Below are positions 40,601-53,000 of a stretch of 64,000 nt of DNA, in pieces (the first letter of the stretch is position 1; every line of letters begins with the position of its first letter). The position numbers were made by a program, and so were the translations under genes. This stretch comes from Catonia carolina (Eukaryota; Arthropoda; Insecta; Hemiptera; Achilidae), in assembly GCA_035578175.1 (NCBI GenBank), contig JAQMRL010000014.1, forward strand, positions 14,273,774-14,337,773, given 5' to 3'. Under the pieces are notes generated by a model that worked only from the letters and a program-made list of their open reading frames with translations, was not told the DNA's origin and made no database searches.

Positions 40601-43600
40601 ATTGTGCGTGTGTAGTTGATTTCTAAAATTTGACGTATGTTTCGTATAAAATTCACAACTATTAAAATTGATTCAGCTTCTTGGAATATTAACAGGAAGT
40701 AGACACCAGACACGATGATCTATCTTTGACTTCCCTTCAAAAAGTGATTTTTTCAAGCTCGTTTATTATTTCTCTTTCTGTCCTATATAGTCAAATTACA
40801 GATAAAATTTTATATTTTATAACAAAATAATAAAACGCATATTATGTAATCCTGGAAAAGAAATTAGGGCCTATATTAGCCTAAGTGATACGCAAAAAAT
40901 GCGATGAGATTTAAACGTCTAACTTTGTACGAGCGTATCTTATATAAATATCAGAGTATATTAATAACATTTTTAGTGTAATAAAATAAGATCCATTAGG
41001 AAGCGAAAGTAATATTTTCAGAATTTTTTGATGAAAAATGAGCTTGTTAGAGTGTAGTGAACGAAACTTGCAGGCAGAGTGCCCTACCGTACCGCGTATT
41101 GTCACTATTGCGCTTGAACACCGTGCACTGATTGTAATGAGTTAAGGGGAAAGGCTGACGCAACACATTATCTCTCTGTCCCGCTACCCTCCCTACATGC
41201 CGCCGTAGTTGGCGAACAGTATATCAATTTATATTCAGTAAAAACTGGTTGCAGATCACATTGGAAAAAACTTTTAAGAAATTTTGAAAAAATATACAGA
41301 TAATGAGGCAATTTTATTTCTCTAAATTTTTGTTTTCTTTTGTTTGTCAGGGATGTGAAGCTAATGAATGAATGTGTGGCATTTGCAGGAACAATGGTCA
41401 ATCAGGGTCTATGTTTTCAAATGTGCATTTTCCTCTACTGCGCTGCTGAGGTACGTATACACTTCATAAGTGCATAACTTTATGGTTTTCACAATTACTA
41501 TAATTTTTTCAGTGCTACAATAGTATTTTCCTACTTCATGAAATTTATTTCCCCATTACAGACAAGTGGAGTGTCAAATCTATGGTGTTATGGCAAAAGT
41601 AGTTATGTCCACTTTTTTTCAAAATTGAGTTAAGTGCACCACTGTGTTGCTCATATCTAAATCTATATTGTGGCAAAACGAGATATATCTACGGCTATTG
41701 GCTGCAGAGATATGGCCAATGGAAAATATGATATGTCATTCATGTGAACTTTGTACTGTGCCAAAAACAGATATGTCCGTAACCACTTCTGCCTTGTTTA
41801 AAAAAAATGTTGATGTTAGTGGCTAAACTAGATATGTCAGACATATCAACTTTTGCCGTTTCTTTGTCACTGCTCTCTTACGGTAGCCTCTTAAACATAT
41901 CTTCTTTTGGTAGTTTTTGTGTCAGCTGATTTTTACACGTTACGTTAATTTCCGTCAAAACTAAGGTTGTTGTTTTGTTAATTTGCTGTATAAGCTTTGT
42001 TTTTCAACAAGATATTCAAAAGATCTTAACATTTAAAAAATATTTGATGAATAGAAAGCAGTTAAACTAGAGAAAGGAGAACAGCATGCATCTTATAAAA
42101 CTTTTAGATTGGTTTTTAAAACTACTGGTTACAGATTAAAACTCTAAAAAGTATATACATGTAAAACGTGATCAATATGTTTTAAAATTAAAGGAATCAA
42201 AGAATGAACTAGAAAAACAAAAAGGTGAAAAAGAGTAAAGTAGGCTATAATATCCACAAACAAAAAGCTGATTTTGCAGACAAATGCAAAAGACTTTGTA
42301 AGGATTCTGCTTTGAAGGCACCTTCAAGTAGGATCATAGTCTTTGACCTTCAACAAATTCTGTCCACACCTTTTCTTCAAACTAGTATAGTTCACTAAAA
42401 AAGACTCCAATCCATTTACAGTTTAACAGTAAGAAACTGCTCATCTGAAGCGCTTCAGACCTTTAAGTGGCATGAGTCTGTAGCAGGAGGGATTCAAATG
42501 ATATAGCATTTTGTAATTTTAAGGAAATAATGCAACTACCAGAAGAAGTTACTCACTTCGTAACATGTTCCGATACATGTAGAGGGCAAAATTGTAACTT
42601 CAACATGGCTGTAATGTTCAGTTTCTCACTTCAAGAAAAGAAACCGTTGAATACAATGGACCAAAAATTTCTTCTCCCCGGTCATACTCATCTTGAGTGT
42701 GATAGTGATCAAGCTAGAATCGAGAGAGCTAAAAAAATACATCTGTACCAATCATGATAACTCGTGATTGATATCAATTTATTCAGATGTTGAGAGGTAA
42801 AAGACCATTCAAGGTTTCAGAAATGGAAAGAAAAAAACTTCCTGTCTTATTCAAGCTTACTTTCCCAAACTCTTGTTAAACGGCTCCGCGACACCGATGG
42901 GAATAAAATAAGTCGGTTAAAGATTGAATGGCTGCGCTACACTTCAGGTAATTTTGATGTCATTCAGTTTAAATACGCTTTAAACGAGGATGAAATGTTC
43001 AGCACCATGAACCTGAGAAAAACTAATCGGGGAAGGCCTCAAACGTATAAGATTGAAGGACCTCATTCCTACAGTGGTACAACAGGATCAATCCACTTAA
43101 AAAAAGGACTTGTTACTGCTTATTCATTCCGATTGTCATGAGTTTTATAATAAACTTACAACTACCCACCATGCTCCAGAATTGGACATTTCAACTAAAG
43201 TCCATTTGATTTCTTCGTGCGGGTGAAGGTCACGCGCTTCTTCCCCTTCCCTTCCGCAAGATTTCTCCTCATACCCCTTACACTACTTCTACATTACTGA
43301 ATTAAACTACTTCTTTTCTCTTTACGGACTAAAGTTTTGCCTGTTAACGACAAGAAATTTAATGGTTACTCTGATACACATAAGACATTAGGCCTACTAT
43401 GATATGTGAAACCCTTTTATTCTACTTAATATATTTTCCTAATTTTTGTGCTTAACTTTCGGATCGTTAGAATAGTTCTATCCTAATATTTCTTTATACA
43501 AACTGCACCTTAATAAAAACATCGCCAACCTTTTTTACCTAAACGAAAAAGATGATTATTTATCTTTTATGTTTTAAAGCATGCATACAGAAACTGGATT

Positions 43601-46600
43601 GTTACAAATTTGTATACGACTGAGAAATAAACTGTTAATTACCTTTTATGTAAACTTGAGCACCGTTCGCAAAGAATTAATTTCACACAAGTTCTTTTAA
43701 ATAATTATATACCCTATAAATTATTTATTTGTTTGGATTGTCTGCGAAGATTAGGACTGTTTGCAGCCATCTCAACTTTCACGCTTAAACAATTGAATTA
43801 ACTAAAATACACAAGCCCGCCAAAGAAACTGCACATCTGTATGATACAAAACTTTAATCTGAACTGGTCGAAAGAGTATTAAAAATCAAATAAATAGGCC
43901 TGTGTGTGGTGACAAAGGTGCTGTAACATGTTTGTTTACTTAAAACAATACATGTAAGCTTCATAAGTCATAAAATATCACAGAGTCATTGCTGACGCAT
44001 AGTATAATGACCGTGTTTCTATTTCAGTGACTTTTCTATTATTCCATATTACGTTGTAATAGTGCGTACATATAATATCTATAATAACCATAAAACAATA
44101 TGAATAACAATTATAACAATAATATAATACACATTACATCACGTATATACTATTGTTATTACATGTAACAAAATGTTTGTCTAAATATACGTCCGGAAAT
44201 GCTTCGTTGGCGAGTTATGCCTGGCGAAAGATTTTGCCTTGATTCCTGGGCAAAGAGTGAAATAAAGCAATACTGAAATTTTGAAAAGGTAAATTTAGGA
44301 AAATGTTTAGTGGTTTCTTATGGTTTTTATTTAACCTGGGAAACTTAAAAAAATGAGTCCCAGAACTGTATCGCTTTTAGTTTTTAAGAAAACTACGTAA
44401 ATACATTAAAGAAAAGGCTTAGAAAATACTTTTTAAGTTTAGCGTAAAATAACTCTGTTAAATTACGAATAAAAACACGAAACATTTTAATGCAAATTGT
44501 AGAGAATTTTATTCTAAAAAATAATATAAATAACGTCTATGAAAATTAAACTCATTTGAGAAGTTTTTTTAATTTCAAACAAAAGAAAAACTGGATTTAG
44601 ATTTTTTCTATTGCAGTTTTCCTTTTGTTTGTAATTAAACTTCTCGAATGAGGTTAAGTTTAAGTTGATTTAAATAACACATTTATGTGTTGGTCTCGTC
44701 AGATGTTTTAAGCGTACGGTACTTCACGAAGTGAAATAATGTAAACCTGATGAAGGCGTAGGCACAAGTGCACACACATACTCCGCGCTGCATCATTCAG
44801 ACGACTGGTGGGGTAGGCGAGGTGAGGAAGTGGCATGACCTTCACCCGCACGTTGATTTCAAATAGATTATAGTGAATCTAATAATGATAATTGTTTCCA
44901 ATTAACTAAAAGAGTATGAATGTATTTTTTTATGTAAGAGATAGCGCTCCACTTGAGCTTATTGTAGTGTTTATATAAATTGATGTTTTTTCTTTTATTT
45001 TGAGTGTTAATTTAAAATACACTGATTAGTTTTCTTAATTGTTTATTACCTTCTTCAGTGTAAGCTACTATGAATCAGGTTTTTTCATTACTACGGATTA
45101 TGTAAAGAAAAATGCACGTGTTATAATACTGTAGTCATTATTATACCGAAATACTTTAAAATAACTATTATAATTTTATTTTATTCCAAATTTGTGTCCG
45201 TTGTAATCTGTTCAATTGAGAACAGTAAGCAACCTCATGACCCAATGAGATGAAGATGATGTGTATGATGTGTAAATGAGGTTTAGTCTTGTACAGATGC
45301 AGGCAGACCATTCCTGAGAGAGTATGGTTAATTGAATCCCAACCATCAAAGTACGCCGGTAAAAACTTTCTAGTACATATTTAAATCCGTATAAAAGTAA
45401 CTAACTTTACTACTATTTGAACCAGGAACCTTCGTCTTCGCGGTGACGATTTTACCTCTAGACCAAACCGGTGGGTTGTTATAATTAAAAGAAAACATAA
45501 AATAAAGTAAAATTCAATCATTTACTGGCATTTATATTCTTTCTTTGGAGTATTTTTCCAGGGTACCTACTATTGCCATTTTATAAGTTCTACATATTAA
45601 CAAGTTATAGAATATGGCAAAACTTGATATGTCAGAAAATCAAGAAAATCTGGGTGCCAAGATTACATTTTTAGTTTTCTGTGTGCGAAAAGTACTTTAA
45701 ATTAATTATTGAATTTTATGAGCAGTTAATCGTACCAAAAAACTTAGAAACTGATTTTTCATGTGCAATCAAACTTTAAAAATGCTCTCCTGAAAAATTT
45801 TAAAAAGTGTTCATATCTACTTCTGCCATAACACCATAGAAATTATTTACACTCAATCTGTTCTTTGCAAGGCAAAAGTATAATAGGCAAAAGTATATCA
45901 CGAAACGAGAGAGAGAGAGAGAAAATTGAGATAGAGAAAGAAAGAGAGGCAGAGAGACAGAAACACACATAGAGAAAGAGAGAGGTAGATTGACAAAGAG
46001 AGAGAGAGAGCGAGATTGAGAGAGGGGGAGACAGAGATTGAGAATGAGAGCGCGAGAGAGAGATTGAAAGCGAGAGAGATTAAAAGATAGAGTAAGGGCG
46101 AGGGGTGAGAGGGAGATATTGGGAGGGGAAAGGACTAGGAGAGGGGGAGAGAGTTGTTTACTCTCCACCACCTCACTTTGTAAATAGTTTTGTTTCTCAT
46201 CACATGGTCAGCCAATTAAATAACTAAATCATTTAAGAACAGAAGCGGTAGAGGTGTAAAAGACACTAATCAGAATTATCTTCTCTGAAAGTAATGAATT
46301 TCATTATACAGCCAGACCCTGTGGTGAATAAAGTGAAGGTGACATTTGCAGAGTGAAAAATATGTGCTTTTCAGAGGGCCCGGCTCGCTGATAAGCGCAC
46401 TTTTCCACTCAGTGAGGAAGGCAATTGTAATCCATCTCACTCCTCGTTTTACTTAGTAAAATCTCTACATGTTCAAACCACCCTTTCGAGTGAACACATG
46501 AAACTTATTAAAGGAAAACATTGTTTTCATGTCGGTTTTTCGAAATTGAGTTTACACTGGAAATACACGTTTTCAAGCACTTTGAAACCCCACCAAACAC

Positions 46601-49600
46601 GTTTTTACCGGTGGTGTGTGAGTGTGTTTATGTGCACGCGCACGCATATGTATGTGTGAACAATGTATCACAAAAACGGACCCAAATTTCAAGACCTGAC
46701 ACGAAAATTTAATTAAGTCAACCGGATGTCGTAGGTAGTTAACTTGTGATTTTTTTTTACTTTCTTGAGATTTTTCAAAAACAACACCTGCGATTTTGTT
46801 AAGTCACTTTTTTACTAAATCTTTTGTAATCTACAAGATAAGGTAAGCGGCATTTCTGCTGAAATTCGTGGGGGCCTGTGCCTTAGAGAAAAAATTGTTT
46901 TTTGTAAGATTGCGACTTCAATACACATTGTAGGGCTAAAGCGTATGTCGGTTGTAGAAAATTATAACCTGCAACTTTTATTTCAAACATTTTTTCTACA
47001 ACGGTTAGTTTATTATCCATTAGTGATTTTCTCATTAAATCAGTAAAATTGGACTTTATTTAAATTGCAGCCTTAGTATGCACTTTACGCCGAAAGTGTT
47101 TAGCAATGTTAAAGTTAAATTTCCCATCTAGCGTCTGGAAATTTTCTCAAGTTAAAACCACTGTTTCATAACCCACCGTAGTCGCTTATAACCAAGCTGT
47201 TGATGCTAATTAAATAAATAAAAAAAGTAAATTAGAAAACCTCAAAATTTAATTTAAATTTTTTTTCTTCAGAGCCTAGTTTAGCATAAATTAGCGATTT
47301 TCAGAGGAATTATTGTTTCAGAGTGATAATAAATTTGCAAAAGGAGCATTTTTTATAATTGTACTTTTTGAGGTAGCTCTTCTATATCTTTACTGCATCA
47401 ACGGCCAGAAAATTATCGACGGGGTAAGTAAAGAATATTTTTCCTAAATTTTAAGATATATTTTATCATTATTGACAGGGGTCCCACCAGGGCCGTTGAA
47501 TAAGGGAAGAGCTGTCTCACGGCGCTCGAAAAGTTGTGCAGACAGCCTTTCGGCTGTAACGTCACTGCTCAGACACTGCCGCGATACAACTCTGCGCTGT
47601 CTGCACTGTGTTTAGACACATACTTTCTCGGCTACTCATCTTAACCCTTGCTAACCGGGGACTAGAAATCACGCATGCGTCATCACCTTTCTTTAAACTC
47701 AATTTTCTCCGCAATTATTCATTATTTTCAACGGGTTTAGTTTTATTGGATAGAGAGTTCTTCTTTCATTTGATGTGTCTTGCATATTTGTACGACGAAA
47801 GTTGACGACGTGGTGTTACGCAAAAGAAAGATATTTTTTTGACGAGCCAGTACTAAAACTTGAACGTTTTCGTCCATAAGTTTTCAACAAAAAAAAGGTA
47901 TTTGTTTGGGAATGACATCATCAGTTAGCTTTAAATGTAACAATCGAAATCGATAAATTAGAAGTGCCGGCGACAAATTTTATGACTCTAAAATCGAACA
48001 AAGAAAGTTAACAATACCCGGTCTCACTTATCCGTCTTTTAAACTTTACAATTAGTGTCAAAATAAACGATAACATATTTTGATTTATGCTAACCTGTTT
48101 AGAAAAGGATAATACACAAAACAACGTGCGAAAAAGAGATGAAACTTTCATAGAAGAGGAGTAAATAAAAATTGAAAAGAGACATTATTTTGAAGCGATT
48201 TTTTTCATCCAGCACGTTACCTTGTTGAACAAAAAGTGCGATATCTTTTGAATGCGTGTATTAATTTGCAATATCTAAACGTTGTTATTTTTAAAATGAA
48301 TTGCTTTATTTATTTATATAGCTAAACATATTTTTTGTATTTTTTAGTGATTTAGTGACACTTTTTCTTACGTAAATTGATATTTCTACAAGAAAATATT
48401 TTTTGTTTTAATTTTCAATTTTTATTCTGGTCGTAATATTGAAAATGGAAAAATTTGGTTCAAACGTGGTTCTAATATCAAATTCTTTATAAATAAAAGG
48501 TAATTTTTAGGAATGAAACTGAATGAAATAAAAGAGGTTTTATTGGGCGAAAATGACAGTCCGCGTGATTGTTAAAATCTCTGTTCTTTACCGGTTAAAA
48601 ATATTCCTAATGAATTGAGAATAAAAATGTCTATACTTAGTTATTAATAGCAATGTCCGTAACATTATTTTATAAAACAATTTGATAGCAGTAATGCATA
48701 AATAATACGACATTCTAAAAACAAGTTGTGACAAAACATTTTGGGTTGCGTAAAATACTTAGTTTTATTCTAAAGATAAAATATGGTCTACGAAGAGATT
48801 GTAAACAAAATAAATAAATAGAATTAAAATAAAAATATTACAAAAAAATGCGAATTAAATAACAATTAATTAAATAACAAATATATTATTTTTTGGAACG
48901 TATTCAGTTTTTTGCTTTGTTCGTGCAGTTTCTATCGTTTGATTTGTTCTCAATCGCCTGATTCTAATCCTAAATGTCCTTGATCTAACTTTTTTTATTT
49001 CAGTATTTTATTTCTATCAGTTCTTTGTAAAACGCTTAGTTTAGCGGTAATTAGAGATTAGTAAAATTAAAATATTTACAACTTTTATTCAAAGCATTTT
49101 TCTCTACAGAGCCTAGTTTAGCGTGAAAGAGTGATTTTTCGTATTATTCAGCCAAACTGAGTTTGATTTTCATTTTGCATCATTCACTCATGATTAAAAT
49201 AAGGTTATGTTTTTTGAGATTAATATTTTTATTTATTTCTAATGTTTTATTACTAATATTAGTTTATATTGATCATTATTTCCATTGGCAAGAGAAAGTT
49301 GTGTGAGTGTTTCACACCAGATTTTTACATTCTGCATATAGTAATGTAGCTTTGCTCTGTGTAGCCGGCCGCATTGGCGTAGTTGGTAACGTGCTCGCCT
49401 CTCATCATGCAGTCTTGGGTTCGAATCCCATTCAGGCACGGCATATTTTCATACGTTACAAAAAAAATCATTTTATCCTTCATCGTCTGCATCTGCATTA
49501 GCAGTAATTGCAGAACAGTCGGACGTTAAACCAAAAAAAAAATCTGATAGATGTTTGGTATCTTGTTCCAGAACAATGAAATAAAGAGATGCCTGTACGA

Positions 49601-49902
49601 ATGTGATTGGGTAGAGAAGCCCTTATGGTTCAGAAAGATGTTGTTGACAATGATGACAAGGGCACATGCGCCTTTAGAAGTAAGGCCCTTCGGACTTTAT
49701 GTCCTCAACTTAACAAACTTCACTAATGTAAGTACCTAGAATAACAAACGATTATCCATTTCTACTTTTTTACTTTCTCTTGCCTATATGAATATGTAGG
49801 ATGGGAAGTATTATTTTCATCCCGATTTTTCGAAATCGAGTTTTCATTAGATCTACATTTTTTCAGACCCCCTGAACAAAAAAAACATGTTTTTAGCGAT
49901 TG

Positions 49903-50001
<99 letters not shown>

Positions 50002-53000
50002 TGAACAAAATATCTCAAGAACGGAACATCGTACGAACTTGAGACTTGAAACTTAAGTTAGATTCTACTACCGGACCCGACACGAACATTTTCATCAAAA
50101 TCAGTCAACCGGAAGTAGTAGTTTAATTCGTATAATTTTTCACTTTTTTGCGATTTTCTCAAAAACGGCTCCTACGTCTTTTTTAAAAATCGCCTTATTT
50201 ACTAAATTTTTTATGTTCTACAAGATAGGGTAGGCGCCATGTCTGCTGAAATTCTTGGGAAGGTTAATTTCTCTTAAAAAAATTGTTTTTTAAGATTGAG
50301 GCTTCAATATACATTTTAGCCCAAAAATGTAGAAAATTTAAAAATCCTACAACTTTTGTTTCAAACTTTTTTTGCTTAACGCTTAGTTTAGTGGTAATTT
50401 TAATTTAATTTAGCGATTTTCTGTTTTTTCTCACTAAAACGTGTAAAAAAATCGATTTGTTTTAATATTTCAGCCTTAGCATGCATTTTACGTTAAAAAT
50501 GTATAATCAATTTTATAGGAAATTGAAAGATCTACAACTTTTATTTGTGTCATTTTTTCTCTACAGAGCCTAGTTTAGCGTGAAAGAGTGATTTTCCGTA
50601 TTTTTAAGCCCATTAGGTTGATTTTCATTTTGAGTCTTTCCCTCATGATGAAAATTAGGTTATGTTTATTGAGGTTAGTTTTTTTGTTTATTTCTAATGT
50701 TTTATTACTAATGTTAGATTATATTGTTAATTATTTGCATTGGTAAAAGTAAGTTATGTGAGTGTTTTACACCAGGTTTTTCATTTAACATTGTTTACTC
50801 GTGATTTAATACAGATTTTAGTTTTCATTATCTACTGTCATACACTCTTGTCGCCACCGTGAACATCCACGGCTCAAAAAACACAAGCGACAGGTCGGAT
50901 AAGGTGAGAACAAATAAAATTAGGAAGCGCTGAACAAAACAGAGGAATCGTTGCATGAGCAAATAAAATCATTCACAAAAATGCAGTCAAATAAATATTT
51001 AATTAATAACAGAACCAGATTAGGATATAATATACGAGCATTAAATGCAAAAAAAATAATATACTGTTCGGTGTAAACCGAACAATTGCAAAAAACAGAA
51101 TTAATACAATGTGGATAAATAAAAAATTATTTAGAAAAGTAAAATTTTTATACAATAACATATAGTATTGTTTGTGTTGGCCAACATACTCAAAATTTTA
51201 AATAGTTTTTAATAGAATTAATAACCTTTATGTTCAAGTTTCCTGATTACTGCAGGAATTTTTATTTTAGTAATTTAGGTTCATTTTCTTTCATATAGAC
51301 ATTGAATTAAGCATAAAACTTTAAGGTAATTTAAATTGCAAGAACCAATCAAAAAAATAGAACATAAATAATGATTTAAATAAAATTAACAGAATTTAAT
51401 TTTGTAATAATTAGTAATTGCTTATTTTGAATAGACTTGAAAATATAATAAAATTATGTTGTGTCTTGACAAGATCTGTTAGTTCAATACTTGCGAATTA
51501 CCATGATTTAAAATAGATTTATGAGTAAAATGCCAATTGGTTTCGCCGAATTAAAGTTGATGGAGAATGATGATTTCACCAAATATTAAAAAAAACAGTC
51601 ACATACCTCTTTTTGCAACATATATCTGTGAAACACTCACTAGTCCTGGTAATTTAATCTTAAGAAGCCAGATTGAACAATATAATCGAAAACCAGCAGG
51701 TAAACCCCATCAAGACGTTGAATTTCATTTTGATTGGTACAGATCATGTATGGGAATCGAAATACCCAATTAATAATTGTTTAGCTGAAGTCGGCAGGCA
51801 TTGAAAATTTTAACTGGATGAACTGCAATGATCAGTATAATTGTATCCACACGGAATCTCCCAAAACATGCACTAAATCGTGCTTTTGTAACGCATACTT
51901 GAACCCTGCAGGAAGATCGAACAAGAGAGTCAATAAATAATAAAAGATCTTACTACAGTACCATCACATATTACAAGTAGAGTAAAAACTTAGGTTATGT
52001 AGTATAAGGAAAGTGAGAACAAAATATCGAGTTATAAAAATTACAATAATAAGCTTTAAAACAATTAGACGAAATACAATAAACTCAGCTCTTATAAAAA
52101 AAATATTTATACAGATAAAATAATATCTTTACAAAAATGATGCAATTAAGTTGCCTAAATTTTAATACACCAGCTAACTTGTAGTTAGAAAATAGGCCTA
52201 GACTGAAAGTAGCTTAGTTTTACAAAAATAAAACTCTCAATAATGTTCTCAGCTTCCGGAATGCCAAAAAAAATTAGCTTACCATTTCAAATGGGTAGAC
52301 GAACATACTTTTCCTAAAAGTATCAAAATAATCACATTTTACGTAAATGAATTTGCATAAGAAAACTTACGTATCTACATTTTACAACGGTAGACATGAC
52401 ACAGACAGGTTACATCGTCGTAGCCTGTTTTGAGGAACAGAAGCAGTACCAAAGAAAAACAACAGAGCGCGCCAGCTTACGGCAAGCAAAACCAACTATC
52501 GGCAATACGACAAACTACTATGATGAACAACGCAGATCAAACTTAAAGAAACAGTAACAATCTGCAAAACAGATGTTACACTACATTGGGAAGAGAAGGT
52601 CGTTTGAGTGTATCACACCAGATTTTTTTTTACTAGAATTACGCATTCATTAAGTAACGGAGCAAAGCGATTGTTTATAACAGATCCACGATTACTTTTG
52701 TTAAGGTTCCGATGCGAGGGATACCTTGGATGTTAAGACAATGAAAAATTACCCACGACGAATAATTATTGAATTTAGTGAAATAGCAAATAAAACGATT
52801 GTTTCCGGAGAACCAGATTGCTTTTATAAGATAGTTGGCAATCACAACTAAACGATTGATTGGTTGTAACGGGCAGTTTAAGGCGGTTAAGAACGAATTG
52901 CAATATGGACAATAGAATGAATTGAGGAACATGAAATCACAGGAATTGCACCTATAAATAACAGAAAATACAACAAAAATCGGCACTTACCTTGATTAAG

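Larger units (their letters stand above)
41580..45839 (+). mobile_element. Sola-like DNA transposon, 4.26 kb, degenerate
   Basis: Inverted ends CTATGGTGTTATGGCAAAAG at 41580 and the inverse of CTATGGTGTTATGGCAGAAG ending at 45839, similar over about 38 bp. A 4-bp AAAT is duplicated on each side (41576-41579, 45840-45843). Subterminal GATATGTC words recur at both ends. The transposase remnant is at 42240-43200. Sola transposons make 4-bp duplications, which is why I favour that name; superfamily assignment is inference. A hAT-like element and a SINE are nested inside. Confidence 0.75.

Noticed and set aside
42061..42240. Possible N-terminal extension of the SDxCxGQN pseudogene
   Set aside because: Some coding-like pieces (KESKNELEKQKGEKE) but broken by a stop; not enough to define the start.
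45800..46171. 123-codon minus-strand frame rich in S, L and F
   Set aside because: Translation of the antisense of a GA-rich low-complexity tract.
49307..49501. Coding frame reading LASHHAVLGSNPIQ
   Set aside because: Lies across a family A end and the SINE; the peptide is a translation of the tRNA-like SINE head.
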